Of a stretch of DNA of 37,285 nucleotides, positions 30,310-37,285 are shown one piece after another. Below the pieces are notes generated by a model, which was not told the DNA's origin, made no database searches, and worked only from the letters and a program-made list of their open reading frames with translations. The translations under genes and the position numbers were made by a program. Source of the DNA: JANRIC01 sp033765345 (GTDB lineage Bacteria > Bacteroidota > Bacteroidia > Cytophagales > Microscillaceae); the NCBI GenBank assembly GCA_033765345.1, contig JANRIC010000240.1:1-37285 (forward strand). Direction: 5' to 3'. Positions within the stretch are counted from its first letter, which is position 1. Every line of letters starts with the position of its first letter.

Positions 30310-30364
30310 TTTGAAACGTTTTAAATTATGAATGATTTACGTTGCAAAATTCCGTCAATTATTT

Positions 30365-30970
30365 TTAGTGGACGTTAACCCAAGTTAAGAAATCACTTTT
30401 TATTAAAATTCTTTTCCGAATACGGCTCAATGAAGGTGGTTTAATACCCAAGTAAGAAGCGATGTAATGTTGCGGTATTCTCTCAAATACTTTCGGTCTC
30501 TCTTTCATAAGTGTAAGATAACGTTGCTCTGCTGTTTGGTTTTCAAGCATTTCACTTCGTTGGCGAATACCTAAAAAAGCATTTTCAGCCATAAGCCTCC
30601 CAAACCTTTCAAATTTTGGAATGTCAATATATAATTGTTGTAAATCATTTGCCGAAAGTAAGGTTAATTGAGTCTTTTCAAGAGTTTCAATGTTTTGCTG
30701 TGTTGGTTTGCCTGTCAAAAAACTGTCGTAATCGGTGTACCAACCATTTTCAAAGAAAAATTGGGCTGTGTTTTCTTCTCCGCCTACGTTGTAATAATAC
30801 CTTATACAACCGCTATTTATAAAGTAGGCATACTTACAAATATCTCCTTCTTGTAAAACCAACTCTTTTTTCTTATATTCTTTTAATTTTAGTTTAGATA
30901 CAAAAATGTCCTGTTCGTCTTTGTCAAGCGAAATGAATTTTGAAAGTCGGTCTAAAATTTGGTTATACAT
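30365..30970 (-). CDS. Crp/Fnr-family transcriptional regulator
   Basis: A 201 aa cyclic-nucleotide-binding-fold regulator of the Bacteroidota type. The effector barrel spans about 20-115 (KKKELVLQEGDICKYAYFINSGCIRYYY...FFENGWYTDYDSFLTG). A dimer helix follows and a short winged helix (YIASYLGIKPPSLSRIRKRI, about 168-187). The Arg and Ser that bind cAMP in Crp are not in place, so the ligand, if any, is unknown. It lies 55 bases upstream of the barrel gene. The shared leader repeat ends 38 bases before its start and may hold its promoter. Confidence 0.85.
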   Translation of the reverse strand: MYNQILDRLSKFISLDKDEQDIFVSKLKLKEYKKKELVLQEGDICKYAYFINSGCIRYYYNVGGEENTAQFFFENGWYTDYDSFLTGKPTQQNIETLEKTQLTLLSANDLQQLYIDIPKFERFGRLMAENAFLGIRQRSEMLENQTAEQRYLTLMKERPKVFERIPQHYIASYLGIKPPSLSRIRKRILIKSDFLTWVNVH

Positions 30971-31008
30971 TCTGTCTGTTTCTTATGTGTTGGGTGTTTT
31001 GTTAAGGT

Positions 31009-31136
31009 TCTGACTAACGCTTTATAATATTTTGATTATAAGCACTTTATAACAGTTTATTTTTCATAAATTCCCTCAATATTTTGCTCTCTCGTTAGCT
31101 AGAAAACTCAACTGTGTATAAATGGTAGGGGGATTG
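31009..31136 (-). repeat. Cassette leader repeat, copy B
   Basis: Nearly identical to copies A and C. It abuts attC-like site 5 and lies 38 bases before the Crp-family gene. Confidence 0.75.
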
Positions 31137-31271
31137 CCACCAACGGAAAAGGCTTGGCGAAGGCGGGGAAACCAAGCACAAAAGCCCAAATTTAGCACAT
31201 TGCCCGAATATATATTCAAAAGCCAAAATTTAGCACCTCAGCCCCGCTTTCGCCAAGCCTATGTTGTGGGC
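31136..31271. repeat. attC-like palindrome 5
   Basis: Ends CACCAAC (31138-31144) and GTTGTGGGC (31263-31271). Arms GGCTTGGCGAAGGCGGGG and CCCCGCTTTCGCCAAGCC. The centre has two AAATTTAGCAC repeats. Confidence 0.7.
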
Positions 31272-31276
31272 TGTTT

Positions 31277-31486
31277 TTATTTTGTTGGACTGTCTGCTAA
31301 CGGATTTTCAGTTACAATTTCCCCGTTTGGCAATTCATAAAATCGTTTACCATTTACTACAAAGTCGTTGGGTAAACCGTTTTTATGGTTTATTTCCTTA
31401 GCCTCTTTTACTGCCTTACTAAAAAGGTTTGTAAAGTAAGAAGCTGTTTGATACGCTGAAAGACTATCTAATTTTTGTACTCTCAT
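31277..31486 (-). CDS. Small partner (putative antitoxin) of zeta-like toxin
   Basis: 69 aa, soluble (MRVQKLDSLSAYQTASYFTNLF..., ...NDFVVNGKRFYELPNGEIV). Its start overlaps the toxin stop by 4 bases (31483-31486), so translation is coupled. Helical N-terminal half and beta-hairpin C-terminal half. It ends 6 bases from attC-like site 5. It is not an obvious epsilon homologue, and the order is toxin first, then partner. The antitoxin role is inferred from position and size. Confidence 0.55.
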   Translation of the reverse strand: MRVQKLDSLSAYQTASYFTNLFSKAVKEAKEINHKNGLPNDFVVNGKRFYELPNGEIVTENPLADSPTK

Positions 31487-32037
31487 TTTTCAAGGTCATT
31501 TAAAAATTCGTTAAAAATATTTTCAAGTTCTACTACAAAATTTTCACGACTTCCAAAAACAATTTTTTGCGGTTCTTTGGTCGTAGAATTATAAAACATT
31601 ACCCAATCTTCAGACAAGTTTTTGTAAATATTCCAAAAATGCGTTTTACTGCGGTAATATCTACGAATTACATCTTCGTCAGGTATAAAATGTCCACCTA
31701 ATTTTACTCGTAACTTTATGCGTTGAATGCAATCTTCAGGGCTTTCCAAAAAAACATAGACAATCCGAATAAAATAGCCTTTTGTTTCTGCTTTTTCAAT
31801 GGCTTTGACAAGATAGTTTCCTGACAAAGTGCTTTCTAAAACAAAACTTGTTTCAGTTTCTATAAAATTGTCAAGTCTGATAAAAAACTCCTTTCCTGCT
31901 TGTAGTTTAGAAACAGACAATTCTTTTTCAATTTCGTCTGCATTCAAAAACTTAAAACCTGTTTCTGCCAAAATTTGTTTTGAAAAGGTCGTTTTGCCTG
32001 AACCGTTTGCACCTCCTATGATTATCAGTTCTTTCAT
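31483..32037 (-). CDS. Zeta-toxin-like P-loop kinase
   Basis: A 184 aa zeta-toxin-family protein. The Walker A loop is GGANGSGKTTF (8-18). ADEIEKE is in the position of the conserved Asp-Glu. ESTLSGNYL and RVKLGGHFIPDEDVIRRYYRS are the block typical of this family (Arg-x-x-x-Gly-Gly-His). Known zeta toxins phosphorylate UDP-N-acetylglucosamine and poison wall synthesis. The C-terminal half (WNIYKNLSEDWVMFYNSTT) matches many Bacteroidota relatives. It shares a cassette with the disrupted gene at 32041-32439 (3 bases upstream) and the small partner downstream. Addiction modules are common in cassette arrays. Confidence 0.8.
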   Translation of the reverse strand: MKELIIIGGANGSGKTTFSKQILAETGFKFLNADEIEKELSVSKLQAGKEFFIRLDNFIETETSFVLESTLSGNYLVKAIEKAETKGYFIRIVYVFLESPEDCIQRIKLRVKLGGHFIPDEDVIRRYYRSKTHFWNIYKNLSEDWVMFYNSTTKEPQKIVFGSRENFVVELENIFNEFLNDLEK

Positions 32038-32040
32038 TGT

Positions 32041-32439
32041 TTAAACAGTATTCAATCTATTAAAAAGTAAATCTAATAATCTATTTTGAACACTTCTATT
32101 ATATTCTTCATAAAGTGTATTATTTCTGACATTATACTTATCATCAATAGCACCTAAATTTTCGTGTCCTGTCCATATCCATCTTACAGATACGCCTACA
32201 CCCAAACCAGATACATCACGTAGTTGGTTGTCTGTTACAATACCAATCCCTTTAACTCTAATTCCTTATCCAATAGGTGCTGATTTGATGTAAACAATAT
32301 CGCCTACTTTGAATGTCCTGAGCATTTCGTGAAGTGCAGGAGCATCAGTTTCACTCCAACCTACACAAACAACTTGATTGCTTATAAATTCGTTCGCAAC
32401 ATCTCTATCGTATGTTGCCCCAATGCCAAATATTGCCAT
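32041..32439 (-). pseudogene. Disrupted hypothetical gene in the zeta-toxin cassette
   Basis: Read from ATG at 32439 to TAA at 32041, this encodes about 132 residues (MAIFGIGATYDRDVANEF..., ...SVRWIWTGHENLGAID) interrupted by a single in-frame TAA at codon 58 (32268-32266), where GGA-TAA-GGA would read Gly-Gln-Gly with one base changed. Either a recent pseudogene or a sequencing error. Sequence on both sides of the stop looks like one globular protein. It is 3 bases from the zeta toxin start, so the three genes form an operon. The shared leader repeat ends 39 bases upstream. Confidence 0.65.
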
Positions 32440-32478
32440 ATTTTTTTGAGTTTTTGTTGAATGTTTTGTTTATAAAAT

Positions 32479-32604
32479 TCTGACTAACGTTTTATAATAT
32501 TTTGATTATAAGCACTTTATAACAGTTTATTTTTCATAAATTCCCTCAATATTTTGCTCTCTCGTTAGCACGAAAACTCAACTGTTTTTATGGTAGGGGG
32601 ATAG
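32479..32604 (-). repeat. Cassette leader repeat, copy C
   Basis: Nearly identical to copies A and B, including the nested inverted repeats and the 6-codon minus-strand frame. It abuts attC-like site 6 and lies 39 bases before the disrupted gene. Confidence 0.75.
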
Positions 32605-32737
32605 CCCACATCGAACAAGGCTTGGCGAAGGCGGGGATTTTCAGCACAAAAGTTCAATCGAAGAACTAATGTTGAACCAAGCACAAAAGTTCAATAGAAC
32701 AACATTAGCCCCGCTTTTGGCAATACCTTGTTAGCGG
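32605..32737. repeat. attC-like palindrome 6
   Basis: Left end ATCGAAC, right end GTTAGCGG (32730-32737). Arms AAGGCTTGGCGAAGGCGGGG and CCCCGCTTTTGGCAATACCTT. The MFS gene's stop codon is the TTA of GTTAGCGG. The centre has AGCACAAAAGTTCAAT repeated. Confidence 0.65.
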
Positions 32738-33945
32738 TAGTTATTTGTCCCTGTCGCCAAAAGCCTTCTCACAAATATTAGAGGCACAAGACAAATAGCG
32801 AACCAAAAAAATGGGAAATTTATGGAAATCAAACTTAGTAAACCAAAAACTGATGTTGTCAAAATATTGGCAAAACTCGTAAAAAGCTGACTGTATCCAA
32901 AAATTTCCCCTCGGTTATCTTGTTCAGTCTGCTCGCTTAGCAGAACATCAACTAAACCGGGTAATAAACTCACTGTCAGGCAGTCAAGGGTCAAAACGAT
33001 ATAAAGTGCCATTTGCGAAGAGCCAACAAACGCATAACCAATGTGGGTGATTATTCCGAACACCGCCACCACAGGAATGAACTTCATAGGATTTATTTTG
33101 TCAACAAACCTGGTATAAAAAACATAGTTGATGACAATGTTTATAAAACCCATATAAATAAAAAACTGAGAAATTTCTTTAGCATTCATTTTAAGTTCAC
33201 CAAGCCCAATAAATGTAATGAAATAGTGATAATACCCCAAACTCATCGTCAAAAAAACCTGAATAAGCATTACATTGAATGCAATCCTATTGGTATGATA
33301 CAGGTTTTTGAGTGATGGAATTGCTTTGCTAAGACTCAATTCATCCTTTATCACTTCCTTCACTGAAAGCGAAGTTTGCTTCTTGAACGTGAGGGTTTCT
33401 TTAAAAAGAAAGGCTAACAGAATATTGAGTGCAGAAAGCAGCAGACTCAGCAAAATCAAGGGCCTAATGGCTGCCTCGCCTTCCAAGTTGAGTAGCAAAA
33501 TCAAGCCGCCTGAAAACAAAGGACCAAGAATAAATCCAATGGAAATTACTGAACCTTCCAAGCCCATATTCTTGGCTAAATCATCCTCCGTGGAAGCATC
33601 CGTGATGGAAGATTTCACCACTCCATACACCCCATTCGTTAAGCCATCGGCTGTTCTGTTGGCTAAAAATGACAAAGGGGTTTTGAAAAGCAGCAGTGCA
33701 TTGGCAAAAAAAGTACCGATGGCAGACAACAAAAAGATGGGTTTTCGTCCGTGTATGTCAGAAAGCTTGCCGAGCAAGGGTGCAGTGAATATCTGTACGC
33801 CCAAAAACAAGGCTGTTCCCAATGCCAAGATGAGTTGCGGATACGGAGCGTCTTCTACAATTTGGGGCAGTACAGGCCAAATGATTGAGCCTGCGGTCAT
33901 ATCTACCAAAACGATGGCATAAATTAAATAAATCTGCTTTTTCAT
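32731..33945 (-). CDS. MFS efflux transporter (TetA-like group)
   Basis: A 404 aa, 12-helix major facilitator. Motif A between helices 2 and 3 is GKLSDIHGRKPI. The N-terminal DMTAGSIIWPVLPQI and the sixth-helix loop charge pattern fit drug/H+ antiporters of the tetracycline-efflux type. The substrate is unknown. It is the last gene of a three-gene cassette (AraC regulator, barrel protein, MFS), 1 base after the barrel gene. Its stop codon is formed by the attC-like end GTTAGCGG, so the cassette boundary is exact. Confidence 0.85.
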   Translation of the reverse strand: MKKQIYLIYAIVLVDMTAGSIIWPVLPQIVEDAPYPQLILALGTALFLGVQIFTAPLLGKLSDIHGRKPIFLLSAIGTFFANALLLFKTPLSFLANRTADGLTNGVYGVVKSSITDASTEDDLAKNMGLEGSVISIGFILGPLFSGGLILLLNLEGEAAIRPLILLSLLLSALNILLAFLFKETLTFKKQTSLSVKEVIKDELSLSKAIPSLKNLYHTNRIAFNVMLIQVFLTMSLGYYHYFITFIGLGELKMNAKEISQFFIYMGFINIVINYVFYTRFVDKINPMKFIPVVAVFGIITHIGYAFVGSSQMALYIVLTLDCLTVSLLPGLVDVLLSEQTEQDNRGEIFGYSQLFTSFANILTTSVFGLLSLISINFPFFWFAICLVPLIFVRRLLATGTNNYR

Positions 33946-33946
33946 T

Positions 33947-34591
33947 TTAGAGTTCCTTTCTGATAAACACTCCGATATTGTTTGAGTAAGTCAGCGTCTT
34001 TGCTGCACCAATTTGGCTCTGGTCAATGCCAATACCGAATTGAAACAGGTTTTTGTAGCCCAAGCCCAACCGTACCTGCTGGTAGCTCAATAAGTGCTGA
34101 TTAAATTTGTCGTTGATGCTCGAACCAAAAATCAACTGGCTGAACAAACTCCATTTTTCGCTTATTTTTGGTGTATAAAAGGCTAATCCAAAAAGCTCAT
34201 ACACAGGGTTTTCACTGATAATCATTTGAGGAAACAGGTTGATAAAAAAATCTCCTTTCTCATTGACGTACAGATAAGAGATGGCCACAATCGGGTTGAA
34301 ATCCAGCCCTGAGTAGTTGCCTCCCGCAGTAATCCCCCATCGGGGGGTAAGGTTGTAAGTGACTTGGGAACTGATAAAAGAGCTATTCAGATGGCGATCT
34401 TTATAATCTACCGCAAAGCGGGCGAAACTAAAAACGCTGAACCTTCGGGCACTGTCGAGGTCTTTGAAAAAGAAAAACTCGTGTTGGGTTTGCTTATGCC
34501 CCACGAAAACCTCTGCGGGAATTTGGGCAAAAACGGCAGTAGCGGTAAAAGCTAACAGAAAATGTAATAAAATTGCTCTAAGCATTTGCAT
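33947..34591 (-). CDS. Outer-membrane beta-barrel-like protein (cassette gene)
   Basis: 214 aa. Signal peptide (AILLHFLLAFTATAVFAQ), then amphipathic strands (FSVFSFARFAVDYK, WGITAGGNYSGLDFNPIVAISYLYV, QVRLGLGYKNLFQFGIGIDQ) ending in NIGVFIRKEL. It resembles uncharacterised Bacteroidota outer-membrane proteins with 8 strands. It lies one base upstream of the MFS gene, so the two are coupled and may form an inner/outer membrane export pair. The AraC gene lies 89 bases upstream. Confidence 0.6.
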   Translation of the reverse strand: MQMLRAILLHFLLAFTATAVFAQIPAEVFVGHKQTQHEFFFFKDLDSARRFSVFSFARFAVDYKDRHLNSSFISSQVTYNLTPRWGITAGGNYSGLDFNPIVAISYLYVNEKGDFFINLFPQMIISENPVYELFGLAFYTPKISEKWSLFSQLIFGSSINDKFNQHLLSYQQVRLGLGYKNLFQFGIGIDQSQIGAAKTLTYSNNIGVFIRKEL

Positions 34592-34680
34592 TTTATTTTA
34601 ATGGTTTAACATTTAAAACAACAATGCAAAATTCAGAACAAATGCTTACTAATAAGGTATCAATAATTCTGGTTTGGTTA

Positions 34681-35571
34681 TCAATTTTTCTGCTTTGCTC
34701 TAAATGTGTTAGGAGTTATGCCCGATTGCTTTTTAAAAAATCTAACAAAATTAGAAACTTCCTCAAAACCCATTTCAAAAGCCACTTCCTTTACAGTCAG
34801 TGTGGTTTGCAAGAGTAACGCCTCTGCTCTCAATTTTTGTTTTTCGTGTAACAACTCCAGAGCATTTTTCCCTTTTACTTTCTTGCACAATTCCGAAAGG
34901 CGTTTAGGAGTTAATGCCAACTCTTTAGCATAAAAGCCAAGGTCTTTATGTAAATCGATGTGCTCCGAAATTAAACGCTCAAATTCGCTTACTACTTTTT
35001 CTGGATGGGTTATCAAAATACTTTTTACCGCTCCAAATTGTTCCAAGCACTTGTAAAGAAAAACTTCGAGTTTTGCAATGAGTAATTTTTCCTTGTAGCG
35101 GCTTGTCCCTTCAAACTCGGTATGCAAATCCTGAGCAATTGCCCACAGTTGTTTAAAAACAGTTTCGTTTGGATTAAAATAGCTTTGGTATTCAGCTTGA
35201 AAAAAAGTAAAAACCTTTTCAAAATTTTGAATGATATTGGTAGTTGATTTTGGAATATAAATCAAATAACCTTCTGCTTCTGGATCATCGCCAAGTAAAT
35301 GATAAGACTGCAATCTGTTAGGTGAAATGAAACACACATAAGGTTCGCCTTGCGGATGGTACTTTATGCCATCTACATAAAAAATAAATTCTCGTTGGTT
35401 TTTTATGATGTTAATTTCATAAAAATTATTGCGGTAAGTACCGAAAGTCATTAAAGCCTGTTCACTTATTGTGTTGATGTCAAGCACATAAACACTTGCT
35501 TCATTTATGCTGTCAGCTAACTTTAAAGTAGTCAGAAATTGTTTATAGGTTGAAAACTTTTTTTCAGTCAT
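34681..35571 (-). CDS. AraC-family transcriptional regulator
   Basis: 296 aa. An N-terminal cupin-like sensing domain (about 30-150; INIIKNQREFIFYVDGIKYHPQG, CFISPNRLQSYHLLGDD), a linker, then a C-terminal pair of helix-turn-helix motifs (FYAKELALTPKRLSELCKKV about 214-233; TVKEVAFEMGFEEVSNFVRFFKKQSGITPNTFR about 257-289). It is the first gene of the cassette whose other members are a barrel protein and an MFS transporter, all codirectional, so it probably controls them in response to an exported compound. Confidence 0.85.
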   Translation of the reverse strand: MTEKKFSTYKQFLTTLKLADSINEASVYVLDINTISEQALMTFGTYRNNFYEINIIKNQREFIFYVDGIKYHPQGEPYVCFISPNRLQSYHLLGDDPEAEGYLIYIPKSTTNIIQNFEKVFTFFQAEYQSYFNPNETVFKQLWAIAQDLHTEFEGTSRYKEKLLIAKLEVFLYKCLEQFGAVKSILITHPEKVVSEFERLISEHIDLHKDLGFYAKELALTPKRLSELCKKVKGKNALELLHEKQKLRAEALLLQTTLTVKEVAFEMGFEEVSNFVRFFKKQSGITPNTFRAKQKN

Positions 35572-35600
35572 TTTTTTGATAAAGATGTCTATAAAAATAA

Positions 35601-35735
35601 CCGCTAACGGTTTCGGGCTTGGCGAAGGTGGCGATTTTCACCACAAATGTTGATGCGGAGAACCAATGTTTGATTAACCACAAATGTGTCTGCGGAGCAC
35701 TGAACCGCCACTTTTGCCAAAACCGTGTTATCGGC
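35601..35735. repeat. attC-like palindrome 7
   Basis: Ends CCGCTAAC (35601-35608) and GTTATCGGC (35727-35735). Arms GGGCTTGGCGAAGGTGGCG and CGCCACTTTTGCCAAAACCG. The centre has ACAAATGT repeats. It follows the stop of the IS-truncated gene at 35761. Confidence 0.7.
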
Positions 35736-35760
35736 TGGGCTTCTTTCGGTCAGCCGTATT

Positions 35761-35902
35761 TTATCGTCCTGCTTGCTCTGCTGCATTGTCTACCCAAGTT
35801 GAAAATTTTTTATGTCCGTTGTCATTAATCCAACAATATGTTTCGAATTTGTCGGAGAACCGAAATGATTTTCCAAAGTCATTTGAAAACCAACCGTCCT
35901 CG
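35761..35902 (-). pseudogene. C-terminal fragment of a cassette gene cut by the IS3 element
   Basis: 47 codons, minus strand, ending in TAA at 35761 (...CWINDNGHKKFSTWVDNAAEQAGR). The frame runs straight into the left end of the insertion sequence at 35903, so the N-terminal part lies beyond the element, outside the window. Family not recognised. Its stop is 26 bases from attC-like site 7, the layout of the other cassettes. Confidence 0.65.
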
Positions 35903-35969
35903 TGTATTAACCCCCTAAAGGACTGGATTCAAAATTAAAATCAATTTTGTAATCATAACTTTAGGAAAC

Positions 35970-36281
35970 ATGTCAAGAGTAAACCGCAAATTTAGCCCAG
36001 AGGAACGCCTTTCTATTTTGCAAGAAGCAGAAAGAGAAGGGACAGTTGAAACCAGTCGTAAGTACAATTTATCTCCATCACTGATATCTAAGTGGAAGGA
36101 GCGTTATTTAACCAAAGGAGCTGCAGGCTTGAAGCCTCAGTACAACCGAGTTGATCCACAGGTAAGAGCATTGGAAGAGGAGAATGAGCGTTTAAAACGC
36201 ATCATAGCCCGTCAAGCATTAGAGATTGAAGTAAAGGGTGAGTTGCTAAAAAAAACACCTATTCAAATCAAACCAAGATAG
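35970..36281 (+). CDS. IS3-family transposase OrfA
   Basis: 103 aa. A helix-turn-helix (about 8-55; FSPEERLSILQEAEREG..., YNLSPSLISKWKERYL) that binds the terminal repeats, then a leucine-zipper-like coiled coil (VRALEEENERLKRIIARQALEIEVKGELL). It ends with TAG two bases before the ATG of orfB. The two frames do not overlap, unlike the programmed -1 frameshift arrangement common in this family, so OrfB is probably made by re-initiation. Confidence 0.9.
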   Translation: MSRVNRKFSPEERLSILQEAEREGTVETSRKYNLSPSLISKWKERYLTKGAAGLKPQYNRVDPQVRALEEENERLKRIIARQALEIEVKGELLKKTPIQIKPR

Positions 36282-36283
36282 CA

Positions 36284-37261
36284 ATGGTACATCAGTATCA
36301 ACAAAAGATTGGTCTCAAAAATTTATGCCAGTGGGTTCAATTGCCACTAAGCAGTTATCATTATAAACCATTGGAAGGAAAACCAGGGGCTAAGCCAAGT
36401 TCATACACTAGAATGGTAAATGGCAAGATAGTTTTAAATGAAGAAGTAGTTGGTTCCATTAAAAAATTATTGAGTGAAGAATTTGTTTGCTACGGGTATA
36501 AAAAAGTGAGTGCGTCATTGAAACAATTGAAGTATTTGATCAACGATAAGAAAGTATATCGCTTGATGGATGAGAACAATTTATTGTTAGGCAAAGTCAT
36601 TAGAACTACAGGGAAACGCCAGTTTGTGAAGCACCGGAAAATTACTGCTACCTGCCCCATGGATTACCTTTGCTTAGATATTAAATACTTATGGGTGCAT
36701 GGAGAACAGCGATGGTACTATCTTCTGAGCGTGATTGACGTATTTAGTAGAAAAATAATAGCGTGGATACTTCAACGCAGTATTAAACAAATTGATGTGA
36801 TTAATATCTTTAGAAAAATTAATCAACAGCATCCAATTAAAGGCGTAAATATCAGAAATGATAATGGCTCACAATTTTTAGCAAATAGCGTAAAAAGATA
36901 TTTATCAAGTGAAGAAGCTAAACAAGAATTTACCCATATAGCAACTCCTCAAGAAAATAGTTACATCGAAGCTTACCACAGTATCTTACAATCAGAGGTA
37001 GTTGAACGTTTTGAATTAAGTAGCTATTATGAAGCTAAAATAATCATGACCAACTATGTTGAATTTTATAACACAAAACGAATACATGGTTCCCTGAATA
37101 TGAAAACACCTCAATCAGTTTGGGATACCTGGAACTCACAAAATAATACCTCAACAAAGGGCGAAAGAATGTCCTTACAAACAGCATTGAGCCCTTTGTT
37201 GGAAAACACAATAAAAAATTTAATTATTAACCAAAAATGTCAAACCTTTAACATCATTTAA
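36284..37261 (+). CDS. IS3-family transposase OrfB (DDE integrase core)
   Basis: 325 aa with an intact catalytic triad: Asp132 (CLDIKYL), Asp193 (RNDNGSQFL) and Glu229 (NSYIEAYHS), spaced DD(35)E. The N-terminal HTH_21-like region includes YGYKKVSASLK (70-80). The end has the usual YNTKRIHGSLNMKTPQSVW block. All key residues are present, so the element is probably active or recently was. The stop is 8 bases before the right terminal repeat. Confidence 0.9.
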   Translation: MVHQYQQKIGLKNLCQWVQLPLSSYHYKPLEGKPGAKPSSYTRMVNGKIVLNEEVVGSIKKLLSEEFVCYGYKKVSASLKQLKYLINDKKVYRLMDENNLLLGKVIRTTGKRQFVKHRKITATCPMDYLCLDIKYLWVHGEQRWYYLLSVIDVFSRKIIAWILQRSIKQIDVINIFRKINQQHPIKGVNIRNDNGSQFLANSVKRYLSSEEAKQEFTHIATPQENSYIEAYHSILQSEVVERFELSSYYEAKIIMTNYVEFYNTKRIHGSLNMKTPQSVWDTWNSQNNTSTKGERMSLQTALSPLLENTIKNLIINQKCQTFNII

Positions 37262-37285
37262 TCCAAGAATTAGGGGGTTAATACA

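Larger units (their letters stand above)
35903..37285 (+). mobile_element. Complete IS3-family insertion sequence, 1383 bp
   Basis: Terminal inverted repeats TGTATTAACCCCCTAA (35903-35918) and TTAGGGGGTTAATACA (37270-37285), perfect over 16 bases with TG...CA ends. It contains orfA and orfB. The right end is the last base of the window, so the target duplication cannot be checked; the left flank is CCTCG. Confidence 0.9.

Noticed and set aside
33308..33922. 204-codon plus-strand frame
   Set aside because: Antisense to the MFS transporter; no domain and Ser/Lys-rich composition typical of a shadow frame.
25857..37285. CRISPR array or phage-defence island
   Set aside because: The repeats are long palindromes at gene ends with no regular short spacers, and no cas or restriction genes are present. 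Only the Rpn-type nuclease and zeta toxin have defence relatives.

Overview
The window comes from a member of the Bacteroidota, probably Cytophagales-like. The evidence is AT-rich DNA, promoters of the TTG-N19-21-TAnnTTTG type, type IX secretion (T9SS) sorting domains, a SUF operon carrying a bacilliredoxin, and many lipoproteins of the kind common in that phylum. Core-type genes fill the first two thirds. An accessory, cassette-like region fills the last third.

Layout. 1-3.5 kb: a decayed IS66 transposase end, a GNAT acetyltransferase, and a two-gene operon (cysteine-sulfinate-decarboxylase-like enzyme plus cysteine dioxygenase) that should make hypotaurine/taurine. 3.6-4.9 kb: sufE, sufT and a bacilliredoxin on the minus strand. 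The two convergent operons are separated by back-to-back terminators. 5.0-9.5 kb: two paralogous glycine-rich T9SS surface proteins. 9.8-10.8 kb: an HtrA-like protease with no signal peptide.

11.9-15.1 kb is the most interesting part. A Ro60/Rsr (TROVE) gene is followed on the same strand by at least five RNA modules. In each, paired ends enclose an asymmetric internal loop with a conserved 5' strand (TGYYGTA, 7 nt, opposite 9 nt), capped by unrelated stems. This is the architecture expected of bacterial Y RNAs. Two of the five carry a complete but circularly permuted tRNA-like module: T-arm and 3' acceptor strand first, then a hairpin cap, then 5' acceptor strand and D-arm. Degenerate tRNA-Trp-, tRNA-Lys- and tRNA-Asn-like genes sit between the modules at spacings of a few bases. 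This looks like a Y-RNA/tRNA polycistron processed at tRNA ends and bound by the adjacent Ro protein. A structured RNA and a 42-codon gene with its own promoter and terminator lie upstream of rsr.

15-25.8 kb: lipoproteins, a hemin-type binding protein, a glycosyltransferase/ECF-sigma operon, two secreted alpha/alpha-toroid (prenyltransferase-like) proteins, small unknown secreted proteins and a large S9 peptidase.

25.8-35.9 kb: a run of minus-strand genes, each gene or small operon ending at a long imperfect palindrome with RYYYAAC/GTTRRRY-like ends. There are seven such sites, four of them with nearly the same arms. This looks like a gene-cassette array (integron or integrase-less attC cluster). 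The cargo includes a zeta-type toxin with a small partner, an AraC-barrel-MFS operon, an Rpn-type nuclease, a Crp regulator and unknown genes. Four cassettes share a ~127 bp leader repeat. A complete 1383 bp IS3-family element has inserted into the next cassette and ends exactly at the window edge. No integrase gene is visible here.
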